From positions 36,738 to 86,330 of the forward strand of contig DAAI01000058.1 of the NCBI GenBank assembly GCA_001701105.1: 49,593 nucleotides of DNA, written 5' to 3'. Below are positions 35,192 to 43,666 of the stretch, piece by piece. How positions within the stretch are numbered: position 1 is the first letter of the stretch; each line of letters begins with the position of its first letter. The notes under the pieces were generated by a model. The model did not search any database. It saw only the letters and a list, made by a program, of their open reading frames with translations, and was not told the origin of the DNA. This stretch comes from Bacteroidales bacterium GP1. GTDB lineage: Bacteria; Bacteroidota; Bacteroidia; Bacteroidales; Muribaculaceae. The translations under genes were made by a program, and so were the position numbers.

Positions 35192-35215
35192 GTTTAATCA
35201 CGTTAAAGACGTAGT

Positions 35216-36907
35216 ATGAAAGAAAAATTAATAATATATCAGGTGTTTCCGCGCATATTTACGAATGTTACAGAGGATTGTGTGCCATTCGGGACAATCG
35301 AGCGTAACGGATGCGGAAAAATGAATGATATTTCAGCAAAAGTCTTGAAATCCATAAAAGAGTTAGGAGTCAATACCATCTGGCTTACGGGAATTATAGA
35401 AATGGCCACAAAAACATCCTTCGCCAATATTCCTGGCGATAATCCTAACGTAGTCAAAGGAGAAGCAGGCTCCCCTTATGCCATAAAAGATTATTATGAT
35501 GTGGCTCCTTCTCTTGCCTGCAATGTGGAAAGCAGGATGGAGGAATTTGAAAAACTCGTAAAGAGGATTCATCGCCAAGGAATGAAAGTGATAATTGATT
35601 TTGTACCCAATCACACGGCCCGGGTCTATCACTCCGATTCTGCTCCCGAAGGTATAAGGGATTTTGGAGCAGACGATGACATCAGTATGTTCTTTAACCG
35701 GAACAACAATTATTATTATGTCACAAACCAGCAGTTTGCCCCAGGTTTCAATATCGGAGAAGAGGGCGATCAGCCATATATAGAATTTCCGGCAAAGGCC
35801 ACAGGCAATGACTGTTTCACAGCCTTTTGCCATAAGACTGATTGGTACGAGACTGTAAAACTCAACTACGGTTATGATCCTTTTATGCACAGGGGCGACT
35901 ATGACCCTATTCCGGATACGTGGTTCAAGATGCTGCATATATTGCGCTTCTGGGCTTCCAAAGGCATAGACGGATTCAGGTGCGATATGGTATTCATGGT
36001 GCCCGAGGAGTTCTGGCATTGGGCCATACCGCAGGTAAAAACCGATTATCCGGAAATCATTTTCATAGGTGAGATTTATGATGTTAGCAAATATCCGACT
36101 TTCCTGAACTATTGTCACTTTGACTATCTATACGATAAGGTTAACCTCTACGACACTCTCGTTGCCATAGAGCGCTATCAGCATTCCGCAGCCCAGCTTA
36201 CGGGATGCTGGCAGACAGTAGAGGGGATGGGCGATTCAATGCTAAATTTCCTTGAAAACCATGATGAAGTAAGGTTCGGGTCTGCTGAATTTGCCGGAAA
36301 TCCTGCTAAAGTGGTGCCCTATCTTGTCACGAGCGCAATGATGTCGAAGGGTCCTTTCATGATCTATTATGGTCAGGAATTAGGGGAGTGTGCGAAAGAT
36401 AACGAAGGGTTTGCCGGGAATAACAACCGATCCACTATCTTCGACTATTGGAGCTACGACACGTTGCGCAGATGGTACAACAATGGAAAAGTTGACGGTA
36501 AAAAACTTACCGCCCATGAAAAATGGCTAAGGAATCTATATTCAAAAGTTCTGAATCTTTGCAATTCTTCCGCACCTGTTCGGGAAGGAGCATTTTTCGA
36601 CCTGATGTATGTGAATCTAAGGAATCCTGAGTTTAATCCTCACCATCTCTATGCCTTTATCCGGTATACAAGGGATGAGGCATTATTATTCTTGATAAAC
36701 TTCAGTAAAGATGCCATGACTGCATCGATTGAGATACCTGATCTCTGCTACGATATGGCAGACTTGAAGGAGGACCAATATATTGAGAGGGATCTTCTGT
36801 GGGGAAAGGAGTATGTTTATCGTCTTGAGAGGGGAGAACGCGTGCATCTTGAAGTAGATGGTAATGACGCCCTAATCCTTCCATTGATGACTAAAACTGA
36901 AAAATAA
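35216..36907 (+). CDS. Alpha-amylase family glycoside hydrolase (GH13), cytoplasmic
   Basis: A 563-residue GH13 enzyme. The four conserved regions are present: DFVPNHTA (region I), GFRCDMVFMVP with the nucleophile Asp (II), FIGEIYD with the general-acid Glu (III) and FLENHDEVR with the transition-state Asp (IV). No signal peptide is present, so it acts inside the cell, perhaps on glycogen or imported maltooligosaccharides. It starts 24 bases after the patatin gene. The subfamily cannot be fixed by eye; a short insertion (residues about 150-215) with many Asn and Tyr may shape the substrate site. Confidence 0.92.
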   Translation: MKEKLIIYQVFPRIFTNVTEDCVPFGTIERNGCGKMNDISAKVLKSIKELGVNTIWLTGIIEMATKTSFANIPGDNPNVVKGEAGSPYAIKDYYDVAPSLACNVESRMEEFEKLVKRIHRQGMKVIIDFVPNHTARVYHSDSAPEGIRDFGADDDISMFFNRNNNYYYVTNQQFAPGFNIGEEGDQPYIEFPAKATGNDCFTAFCHKTDWYETVKLNYGYDPFMHRGDYDPIPDTWFKMLHILRFWASKGIDGFRCDMVFMVPEEFWHWAIPQVKTDYPEIIFIGEIYDVSKYPTFLNYCHFDYLYDKVNLYDTLVAIERYQHSAAQLTGCWQTVEGMGDSMLNFLENHDEVRFGSAEFAGNPAKVVPYLVTSAMMSKGPFMIYYGQELGECAKDNEGFAGNNNRSTIFDYWSYDTLRRWYNNGKVDGKKLTAHEKWLRNLYSKVLNLCNSSAPVREGAFFDLMYVNLRNPEFNPHHLYAFIRYTRDEALLFLINFSKDAMTASIEIPDLCYDMADLKEDQYIERDLLWGKEYVYRLERGERVHLEVDGNDALILPLMTKTEK

Positions 36908-36919
36908 TCTCCACATCGA

Positions 36920-36951
36920 TTTGCAATAATGAATGATTATATTTAATTTTG
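36920..36951 (+). promoter_or_regulatory. Promoter of prs
   Basis: TTTG at 36920-36923, 20 bases, then TAATTTTG at 36944-36951 form a perfect Bacteroides consensus. The predicted leader before the ATG at 36995 is about 40 bases. Confidence 0.8.
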
Positions 36952-36994
36952 TAGGTAAGTTTACCGAGTCAAAAATTCAACTCTATAATCAACA

Positions 36995-37939
36995 ATGAGC
37001 AATTCATTACCGCCGATAAAGGTATTTGCAGGCACCTCCTCTCGTTATCTTGGAGAAAGCATATGCAAAGATCTTGGCATCGAATTAGGCAACATGATCC
37101 GCGAGCGTTTCGCCGACGGAGAGTTCGAAGTATCGTTTGAGGAATCTATCCGAGGAAGCGAGGTTTATCTTGTACAATCCACATTCCAGCCCTGTGACAA
37201 CCTCATGGAGCTATTGCTAATGATAGATGCGGCAAAACGAGCCTCCGCCGCCTCAATCATTGCCGTAGTACCTTACTTTGGCTGGGCGCGTCAGGACAGG
37301 AAGGACAAGCCAAGAGTATCCATCGCTGCAAAACTCGTGGCAGATCTTCTTAGTGTAGCCGGCATCGACCGTCTGATAACGATGGACCTTCACGCCGATC
37401 AGATACAAGGCTTCTTCAATGTGCCGGTAGATCATCTTTACGCATCCTCTATCTTTATACCCTACATCAAGAGTCTCCAACTTGAAGATATGGCAATAGC
37501 ATCGCCTGATGTCGGTGGCGCAAAGAGAGCCAACAGCTATGCCAAATATTTCGATTGCCCGCTGATACTCTGCCATAAGACGCGTGCGAAAGCTAATGTG
37601 GTGGAGAAAATGACAGTAATCGGCGATGTGAAAGATAAGAATGTGATTCTGATAGACGACATAGTTGATACAGCCGGAACGATCACAAAGAGTGCTGATC
37701 TGCTATTAAGTTTCGGTGCAAAGTCTGTGAGAGCTTTGTGCAGTCACCCTGTGATGAGTGAGCCTGCTACAGATCGCGTGAAAAATTGTGGTCTTACGGA
37801 AATCATCTTCACCGATTCCATCCCCTATGGCAAGGACAACCCGAAGGCTACTATACTACCTGTGGCCAAGTTGTTTGCTGATACAATAAGAAGAATCCAC
37901 AATAATCAATCCATTTCCTCACAGTATTTGTTTAAATAA
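36995..37939 (+). CDS. prs: Ribose-phosphate pyrophosphokinase
   Basis: This enzyme makes PRPP from ribose 5-phosphate and ATP for nucleotide, His and Trp synthesis. The 314 residues match family length. Key motifs: FADGEFEVSFEESIRG, VPYFGWARQDRKDKPR, the metal and substrate site MDLHADQIQGFF, SPDVGGAKRA, and the PRPP loop VILIDDIVDTAGTITKSADL. It has its own consensus promoter and a terminator-like hairpin after the stop, so it is likely monocistronic. Confidence 0.98.
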   Translation: MSNSLPPIKVFAGTSSRYLGESICKDLGIELGNMIRERFADGEFEVSFEESIRGSEVYLVQSTFQPCDNLMELLLMIDAAKRASAASIIAVVPYFGWARQDRKDKPRVSIAAKLVADLLSVAGIDRLITMDLHADQIQGFFNVPVDHLYASSIFIPYIKSLQLEDMAIASPDVGGAKRANSYAKYFDCPLILCHKTRAKANVVEKMTVIGDVKDKNVILIDDIVDTAGTITKSADLLLSFGAKSVRALCSHPVMSEPATDRVKNCGLTEIIFTDSIPYGKDNPKATILPVAKLFADTIRRIHNNQSISSQYLFK

Positions 37940-37951
37940 TACAACCCGAGG

Positions 37952-37985
37952 TATCGACGGAGTGCCACGGAGCACTCCGTTGATA
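37952..37985 (+). terminator. Terminator-like hairpin after prs
   Basis: TATCGACGGAGTGC (37952-37965) pairs with GCACTCCGTTGATA (37972-37985) over 14 bases with one G-U pair and a 6-base loop. It lies 12 bases after the prs stop. No long T-run follows, but the stem is strong. Confidence 0.7.
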
Positions 37986-38030
37986 TATCCTTAAGCAACC
38001 GAAATAATAATCTTAAAAACCTTAACGACT

Positions 38031-39095
38031 ATGAGTAAACCATATGTTGTAGGAATCGACATAGGAGGCACTAACACGGTGTTCGGTATTGTTGATGCCA
38101 GAGGTCATGTTGTGGCCAGCGATTCCATCAAGACGGCGAAGCATGCCAATTTTGATGATTACATTGCCGATCTTCATGAAGCCCTGTCACGTCTGATCAA
38201 GATTAACGATCTTGAAGATCAGATTCAGGGAATAGGCATAGGAGCTCCAAACGGTAATTATTATACAGGCGAAATAGTAAATCCGCCTAATTTGCCCTGG
38301 GGTCCTGTGATTCCACTTGCCGAGAAAGTAAGCAAGGCTTTCAATGGGATTCCCGTTTCGGTGACGAATGATGCAAATGCGGCCGCTCTCGGTGAAATGA
38401 CATATGGTGCGGCGCGAGGAATGAAAGATTTCATTATGATCACTCTCGGCACCGGTGTCGGTTCAGGAATCGTAATCAACGGTCAGCTGGTCTACGGTAG
38501 TGATGGATTTGCCGGAGAACTCGGTCATGTGATAATGAAGCGTAATAACGGACGTGTCTGTGGTTGTGGTCGTACAGGTTGTCTTGAGGCTTACTGTTCC
38601 GCAACGGGAGTGGCCCGTACAGCCCGGGAATTCCTTGAAGTAAGCAAAGAACCCTCACTCCTGCGTAACCTTGACATCGACAATATCACCTCCAAAGATG
38701 TTTATGATGCAGCAATGGCAGGCGATAAGATTGCAAAAGAAATATTCAATTATACCGGCGAAATCCTTGGTGAGGCTTTGGCCGATATGGTAGTATTCTC
38801 AAGTCCGCAAGCTATAATCATCTTCGGAGGACTCGCTAAGAGTGGCGAACTTCTGATGACTCCCCTGAAAGAGTCATTCAATAAAAATCTGTTCCCGATC
38901 TTAAAGGGCAAGACTAAGATTATCGTTTCAGAGCTAAAAGAAGGGGATGCAGCAGTCCTTGGCGCCTCCGCACTAGGCTGGGAAGCAAAATATCACTATG
39001 AGATACCTCATACCTCCTCTAACTTAGTCCCTGTGAGTGAAAAAGAAACCGCAGAAAAGAAAGAGTCGGCCAGGGAAAAATCAAAGAAAGACTAA
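38031..39095 (+). CDS. ROK family sugar kinase (glucokinase-like)
   Basis: A 354-residue ROK protein that phosphorylates a hexose, most likely glucose. The ATP site GIDIGGTNTVFGIVD, the catalytic segment VTNDANAAALGE, the hexose motif GFAGELGHVIM with its zinc-binding His, and the zinc cluster CGCGRTGCLEAYCS are all intact. There is no N-terminal DNA-binding domain, so it is a kinase and not a repressor. The last 20 residues or so are Lys/Glu-rich. The cytoplasmic amylase two genes upstream could supply its glucose. Confidence 0.92.
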   Translation: MSKPYVVGIDIGGTNTVFGIVDARGHVVASDSIKTAKHANFDDYIADLHEALSRLIKINDLEDQIQGIGIGAPNGNYYTGEIVNPPNLPWGPVIPLAEKVSKAFNGIPVSVTNDANAAALGEMTYGAARGMKDFIMITLGTGVGSGIVINGQLVYGSDGFAGELGHVIMKRNNGRVCGCGRTGCLEAYCSATGVARTAREFLEVSKEPSLLRNLDIDNITSKDVYDAAMAGDKIAKEIFNYTGEILGEALADMVVFSSPQAIIIFGGLAKSGELLMTPLKESFNKNLFPILKGKTKIIVSELKEGDAAVLGASALGWEAKYHYEIPHTSSNLVPVSEKETAEKKESAREKSKKD

Positions 39096-39119
39096 GCGAT
39101 TGGATAGTCAATTCGTATT

Positions 39120-39161
39120 AAAAATACTGGGTGGACCTTTTATTGTCCGCCCCGTATTTTT
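39120..39161 (+). terminator. Intrinsic terminator after the ROK kinase gene
   Basis: AAAAATAC (39120-39127) pairs with GTATTTTT (39154-39161), and inside it GTGGAC pairs with GTCCGC around an 8-base loop. The stem ends in a T-run, as in a Rho-independent terminator, 25 bases past the stop. Confidence 0.85.
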
Positions 39162-39203
39162 AAATTTACTTTGAGGTGAAAGATGTCGCAAATACCTTAA
39201 CCA

Positions 39204-39929
39204 ATGAAAATAAACATTATCGGCAGAGGCAACGTAGGAACTCATCTTAAAAAGGCATTATCAGGGAAAGTAACAGTAAGTCTGATAGATTCGCGTACCT
39301 TGTCGGGCTTGGATTATGATTCAGATGTATGCCTCTTATGTGTACACGATGCCGCCATTAAGGAAGTTGCAGATAATGTAAGAAATAAAGTTAAGGATAT
39401 GTGTATCGTTGCGCATACATCCGGCTCAACTCCTATGGGTGTTCTCCATGGGATAAAAAAGAGAATCGGGGTATTCTATCCATTGCAGACTTTCAGCAAA
39501 CAAACTCTCCTGAAATATGAAGATATTCCCTTTCTGATCGAAGCTAATGATGAAGATGCGAAGCGCGTTCTCATAGAGCTTGCCAAGACAATTAGCTATA
39601 AGGTGACCGAAGCGGATTCTTCAATGCGAAAAGCAATCCACATTGCCTCCGTAATGAGCTGCAATTTTGTAAATCATCTTTGGGCATTATCAGCTTTATA
39701 TCTTAAGGAAAGTAACCTTGATTTTTCATTGCTTTACCCATTGCTCCAAGAAACACTTGGAAAGGCAATGACCAATGACCCTTCGGAAGTGCAGACTGGC
39801 CCTGCAGCGCGCAAGGATTACATTACAATAAAGAATCATATAGAATCCCTTAAAGGAAATCCTAAGTTGCAAAATATATATGAAACGCTTAGCTCATCAA
39901 TAATCGAGAATGGGAGGAATAAGTTATAA
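39204..39929 (+). CDS. Rossmann-fold / DUF2520 oxidoreductase-like protein
   Basis: A 241-residue protein with an N-terminal NAD(P)-binding Rossmann fold (INIIGRGNVGTHLKKAL, a GxGxxG-type loop, then LLCVHDAAI and VAHTSGSTP) and a C-terminal helical DUF2520 domain (FYPLQTFSK, the IHIASVMSCNFVNHLWAL block, then PLLQETLGKAM). It resembles ketopantoate or pyrroline-5-carboxylate reductases, but its reaction is not established. It overlaps the KdsC-like gene by 20 bases, and Maf overlaps that in turn; this trio order is common in Bacteroidales. Confidence 0.85.
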   Translation: MKINIIGRGNVGTHLKKALSGKVTVSLIDSRTLSGLDYDSDVCLLCVHDAAIKEVADNVRNKVKDMCIVAHTSGSTPMGVLHGIKKRIGVFYPLQTFSKQTLLKYEDIPFLIEANDEDAKRVLIELAKTISYKVTEADSSMRKAIHIASVMSCNFVNHLWALSALYLKESNLDFSLLYPLLQETLGKAMTNDPSEVQTGPAARKDYITIKNHIESLKGNPKLQNIYETLSSSIIENGRNKL

Positions 39930-40434
39930 CCTTGAAAAGCTGAGAGCTGTGGTATTCGACGTTGACGGTGTATTGAGCCCGTCGACAATTCCGATGTCGG
40001 CAGATGGAGAGCCCATGCGTATGATGAATATCAAAGATGGCTATGCTTTGCAATTGGCTGTAAAGAAAGGTTTAATCATATGCATTATTTCGGGAGGCAA
40101 AGGTGACGCGATAAGGAGGCGATACGAATCATTGGGAATAGAATTCATATATTTAGGAGTGTCAAGAAAAATACAAAAATTGCGGACATGGATGAGCCAG
40201 GCGGATATGAGAGCTGATGAGGTGGCTTATGTCGGCGATGATATTCCTGATATAGAATGCTTGAGAGAGGTAGGATTGAGTTGCTGTCCGGCCGATGCCG
40301 CTCTTGAGGTCAAAAATATCTGTACCTATATATCTATTAAAAATGGAGGCTATGGATGCTGCCGTGACATTATCGAACAAATAATGAAAGCTAAGGGAAA
40401 ATGGATGGCAGATGATTCAGCCTTTGGTTGGTAA
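39910..40434 (+). CDS. kdsC: KdsC-like HAD phosphatase (KDO 8-phosphate phosphatase)
   Basis: A 174-residue capless HAD phosphatase of the KdsC type, which makes KDO for lipopolysaccharide. Visible are the nucleophile motif VVFDVDGVLSPS, motif II IISGGKGDAI and the motif III/IV metal site VAYVGDDIPDIECL, with GLSCCPADA after it. The short size without a cap domain fits the tetrameric KdsC family. The start overlaps the preceding gene by 20 bases. Related substrates such as other nonulosonate phosphates cannot be excluded. Confidence 0.87.
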   Translation: MGGISYNLEKLRAVVFDVDGVLSPSTIPMSADGEPMRMMNIKDGYALQLAVKKGLIICIISGGKGDAIRRRYESLGIEFIYLGVSRKIQKLRTWMSQADMRADEVAYVGDDIPDIECLREVGLSCCPADAALEVKNICTYISIKNGGYGCCRDIIEQIMKAKGKWMADDSAFGW

Positions 40435-41027
40435 TGAATAATAATATGCTTACGAATCTTAATAAATATCATGTATTGCTGGCAAGTAAATCGCCACGTC
40501 GCAGGGAATTACTGGCTCAGCTGAGAGTACCGTTTGATGTCGTGACAATAGGAGGGATTGATGAATCCTACCCGGAATATCTACCCAAAAAAGATGTAGC
40601 CGCATATATCTCCCAAAAGAAAGCAGATGCATATGCATCGATGTTGCGAAGTAATCAATTGATAATCACTGCCGATACTATAGTATTGCATGATAACATA
40701 GTCTATGGTAAGCCTAAAAGTGCGGATGATGCCATTAAGATGCTTCTGACCTTGTCGGGCAAGATCCACCAGGTGGTAAGCGGAGTTTGCATTATGACAA
40801 AAGAGAAACGCACTTCGTTTACAACAGTAACAGATGTTAAATTCGGAGAAATCACACCCGAAGAGGCGGCCTTCTATGTAGAGAATTATCACCCGCTTGA
40901 TAAAGCCGGAGCATACGGAATTCAAGAATGGATAGGTTGCGTGGCTGTAGAATCCATACATGGAAGTTTCTATAATGTCATGGGTTTGCCTGTCCACCAA
41001 CTTTACCATGAGCTTAAACTATTCTAA
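40434..41027 (+). CDS. maf: Maf-like nucleotide pyrophosphatase
   Basis: A 197-residue Maf/Ham1-type enzyme that hydrolyses non-canonical nucleoside triphosphates. The P-loop-like start LLASKSPRRRELL, the acidic ITADTIV motif, GKPKSADDA and the segment DKAGAYGIQEWIG are conserved. I placed the start at the ATG at 40434, which shares a base with the preceding stop (TAATG); a TTG at 40428 is also in frame. It is coupled to the KdsC-like gene. Confidence 0.93.
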   Translation: MNNNMLTNLNKYHVLLASKSPRRRELLAQLRVPFDVVTIGGIDESYPEYLPKKDVAAYISQKKADAYASMLRSNQLIITADTIVLHDNIVYGKPKSADDAIKMLLTLSGKIHQVVSGVCIMTKEKRTSFTTVTDVKFGEITPEEAAFYVENYHPLDKAGAYGIQEWIGCVAVESIHGSFYNVMGLPVHQLYHELKLF

Positions 41028-41042
41028 AGCACCTAAGAATCC

Positions 41043-41249
41043 ATGATTCTTGACACTAAAATCAAAATCGTTAAAATTATTACCATAGCAGGGTTATGCG
41101 TATTGAGCGTAATCCTGATTATGAAGTTAGCGGGGAGAAAGGTCAGCGACTGGTGGTTTATTGTCAATAGTATCTGTCTGCTGATAGCAGGAGTGATGAT
41201 AAAGAATTATGAGCAGGCAAAGAAGGAGAGTGATAGATCCGGGGATTGA
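41043..41249 (+). CDS. Small two-helix membrane protein, unknown function
   Basis: A 68-residue protein with two predicted membrane segments (IVKIITIAGLCVLSVILIMKL and WWFIVNSICLLIAGVMI) and a charged C-terminal tail. It follows maf by 15 bases in the same direction, and ends 18 bases from the convergent ATP-grasp-like gene. I recognise no family. Its position at the end of a tight gene run supports it as real. Confidence 0.65.
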   Translation: MILDTKIKIVKIITIAGLCVLSVILIMKLAGRKVSDWWFIVNSICLLIAGVMIKNYEQAKKESDRSGD

Positions 41250-41267
41250 TTATAGGGATATTATTAG

Positions 41268-42239
41268 TTAAGAATATAACCTCACGGAACCCATTGTATG
41301 CCTTAGATTTATCTCAACGCAAGGATGGATTCTCCCATCCTTGAGAATCATCATGTCAATTCCTACCGGCCCATTATAATCCGGAGCTATAATATCATTC
41401 AATACATCCGACTGGGCATGGATAAGAGCCGGCTCAAAAAGCAGAGTATGGCATCGGATCATTTCTTGCAAATCAGATTGTGTGCCTTCGAAATTCCGAT
41501 GATATTTCCCTCTTCCGGAAGCCTCAAAAACGGAGATACCAAGATACTCCGATTTATTTCCGGAAATCATCCACTCCGTCGCAAAATCCAGACTCTTTTC
41601 ATATATAGGTTCGACAATTACTGATCCCTGCGACCGTATAATGCCCCGAATCCACGGTTCCACATGGAGAGGTAAAAGATCATCAGTGCGCATTACTCCT
41701 CTTCCGGAGCTGCTCCATGGAGCCTTTATAAATATATTGGGATGATTGCGGTAATATTCTATTGCTTCTTCACTTGATGTGAATATCACCGGCATTTGTA
41801 TGGCTTCGGTAAAGCCGGGTGGCAATGATGAAAGAAACCTGATAGTGGATTTACGATGTGCGAGATTCCGTAAAGACTTGATGTAATTTACCGTAGGGAT
41901 TCCTTTTAGCCCGGGACAATCTTCTGAAAGAATTCTTCTGATCATATCGTTCCATCCCCATGGAGAAGCAGTATAATCCTGCCACACTATCTGATCTTTT
42001 ACATAAAAAATATCTATGCCCTTGAGTTCAGCCAGTCTTAGCCATTCAGGTGATATTCTCCAGTAATCGTCGGGCATTGCATCGAGCAGGAGGACAGCAT
42101 CCCCCGAATGTGCGAAATTCACCGGGAACAAGGCCATTCTTCTTCTGATATCCACGATGTTGCGTGGAGGAGTATAAAATGCGGAGTCTGCACCCAATGC
42201 CAGTTCAGTCTCCGGGTTGAATATCCAAAGAGTCTTCAT
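41268..42239 (-). CDS. ATP-grasp-like protein of unknown function
   Basis: A 323-residue protein from the ATG at 42239 (MKTLWIFNPETELALG). The frame is open 12 codons further upstream, but those residues look non-coding. The C-terminal half has ATP-grasp hallmarks: a Lys in FIKAPWSSSGRGVMRT, a Glu pair site at VIVEPIYEKSLDFATEW, and the metal site VGIDMMILKDGRIHPCVEINLR with Asp, Glu and Asn. The N-terminal half carries the NPETELALG and YTPPRNIVDIRRRMALFP blocks. The enzyme would join a carboxylate to an amine or thiol, but the substrates are unknown. It follows rpoZ on the same strand. Confidence 0.7.
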   Translation of the reverse strand: MKTLWIFNPETELALGADSAFYTPPRNIVDIRRRMALFPVNFAHSGDAVLLLDAMPDDYWRISPEWLRLAELKGIDIFYVKDQIVWQDYTASPWGWNDMIRRILSEDCPGLKGIPTVNYIKSLRNLAHRKSTIRFLSSLPPGFTEAIQMPVIFTSSEEAIEYYRNHPNIFIKAPWSSSGRGVMRTDDLLPLHVEPWIRGIIRSQGSVIVEPIYEKSLDFATEWMISGNKSEYLGISVFEASGRGKYHRNFEGTQSDLQEMIRCHTLLFEPALIHAQSDVLNDIIAPDYNGPVGIDMMILKDGRIHPCVEINLRHTMGSVRLYS

Positions 42240-42296
42240 ATTTAAAATGCCGCAGACCCTCAAGGCCGGCGGCATCGATTTCTTATAATGAGAATA

Positions 42297-42635
42297 TCAG
42301 TCGTTCTTCATCTGATCGCGCTCTTTCCGTGGATTCGAGAAATAGAGCTTTTTCTCAAGATATTCCTGAGTAGCTATCAGAGTTGGTTTCGGTAGCTTCT
42401 CATAGAACTTTGAGATTTCAATCTGCTCACGATTCTCGGATACTTCCTCCATATTATCTGTGGAAGCGAATTCCTGAAGTTTCTTCTCAAGTTCCCTTTT
42501 CAAATCGGCGGAAATCTGATTGGCACGCTTACCAATCACGCATACAGTTTCGTATACGTTTCCGGTTTGTTCCGCCATTGCGATCATGTCACGGGTCACA
42601 GTATTGAGCGGGGCATTCGTTTTCTTATAATCCAT
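42297..42635 (-). CDS. rpoZ: RNA polymerase omega subunit (Bacteroidetes type)
   Basis: A 112-residue protein matching the divergent omega subunit of Bacteroidales. The start MDYKKTNAPLNTVTRDM, the helix YETVCVIGKRANQISADLK, and the C-terminal REQIEISKFYEKLPKPTLIA segment are characteristic. It helps assemble and stabilise RNA polymerase. It starts 48 bases after the bamD stop and is probably cotranscribed with it. Confidence 0.88.
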   Translation of the reverse strand: MDYKKTNAPLNTVTRDMIAMAEQTGNVYETVCVIGKRANQISADLKRELEKKLQEFASTDNMEEVSENREQIEISKFYEKLPKPTLIATQEYLEKKLYFSNPRKERDQMKND

Positions 42636-42683
42636 AACTTTTATTATGATTTACTTAGTATTCCTAAATTAAAGACTCTGGAG

Positions 42684-43511
42684 TCATTGAATGGCGGCAT
42701 GTTTCTCGGCGATCTTATATATCGTCTCCGCCTCTTTCAAATGCTTGGATTCCGGATAATTGTTTACAAAGGAGAAATATTCATCAATCACGTCACGGTA
42801 TCTGTCGGCCATTTTTTCAGCGACGCTTTGGCGTGCCTCCTGATACTTTGATTTGAGTATCAAAAGTTCAAAATCCTCTTTGTATTTTGAAAACGGATAG
42901 GTCTTCAAAGCATTTTCAGCCACGATTATTGCAGAGCGATAATTATTGCCCATGAAATTGCCAAGATTGTAATAAAGCTGGGCATTTTGCAATTCTTTCA
43001 ATGTCAGTTTATCCTGCATCTCGAATATAGCCTCGCGTGCTTCAGCAACTTTCTCGCTGGTAGGAAAAAACTCTAGAAAATCTTTTAATTCCTCAATGGC
43101 CTTTATTGTATAAGTCTGATCGAGCTGAGGGTCGGGAGAGTCGAGATAATATCCATAGCCGGAATAAAATCTGCTAAGCTCTGCGAATTTCCCTTTGGGG
43201 TATCGGTTGTAATATGTCTTATAATATAGGTTGGAATTTGTGTAATCCTGATTATTATAGTAAGACATTGCCAGCAAGAAAAGAGCCTCCTCGCCGTTGG
43301 CTGTTCCACGCAAGGGGGTATAGATGTCTTGAAGCACCTGAGATGCCTGCATATATTTTTTTTGATCGTAGGCACGCTTGGCGTACTCAAATTTATACTC
43401 CAGATCATTGCTCTTCATCACTTTCGAGAATTCGGTGCAAGAAGGGAGAATTGCCAGCAAGATCACTGCAAGCAGACTCTTGAGGCATTTATATCGGTTT
43501 AGCCTTGGCAT
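42684..43511 (-). CDS. bamD: Outer membrane assembly lipoprotein BamD
   Basis: BamD is the essential lipoprotein of the BAM complex, built of TPR repeats. The ATG at 43511 gives a 275-residue protein with lipobox AILPSC (Cys25). TPR-like segments follow: YEFAK-type helices around KFEYAKRAYDQKKYMQAS, EALFLLAMSYYNNQDYTNS and AIEELKDFLEFFPTSEKV. The frame is open to 43562, but a TAACTTTG -7 element lies inside that extension, so the downstream start is preferred. It shares a divergent region with the PASTA gene. Confidence 0.92.
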   Translation of the reverse strand: MPRLNRYKCLKSLLAVILLAILPSCTEFSKVMKSNDLEYKFEYAKRAYDQKKYMQASQVLQDIYTPLRGTANGEEALFLLAMSYYNNQDYTNSNLYYKTYYNRYPKGKFAELSRFYSGYGYYLDSPDPQLDQTYTIKAIEELKDFLEFFPTSEKVAEAREAIFEMQDKLTLKELQNAQLYYNLGNFMGNNYRSAIIVAENALKTYPFSKYKEDFELLILKSKYQEARQSVAEKMADRYRDVIDEYFSFVNNYPESKHLKEAETIYKIAEKHAAIQ

Positions 43512-43532
43512 AAATCTATTCAAATATTCGCG

Positions 43533-43540
43533 CAAAGTTA
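43533..43540 (-). promoter_or_regulatory. -7 element of the bamD promoter
   Basis: The minus strand reads TAACTTTG, a full -7 match, 21 bases ahead of the bamD ATG at 43511. No clear TTTG is found 19-21 bases further upstream. Confidence 0.5.
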
Positions 43541-43614
43541 ATAATTTTTTCTGAAATATCATCTAAAATATCGTCAGCGACAATAAATTTTTTTAAATAT
43601 ATTAGTGGTTTGCG

Positions 43615-43644
43615 TTGAAGTTATCCTATTTTTTATTAACTTTG
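43615..43644 (+). promoter_or_regulatory. Promoter of the PASTA-rluD genes
   Basis: TTG at 43615-43617, 19 bases, then TAACTTTG at 43637-43644 fit the Bacteroides consensus. The leader before the start at 43667 would be about 19 bases. Confidence 0.65.
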
Positions 43645-43666
43645 AATTTCCAAAAAAATTATAGAT

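Noticed and set aside
35363..36118. 251-codon minus-strand open frame opposite the GH13 amylase gene
   Set aside because: Antisense to conserved catalytic regions of the amylase; its residues look like a reverse-strand reading, with no start context.
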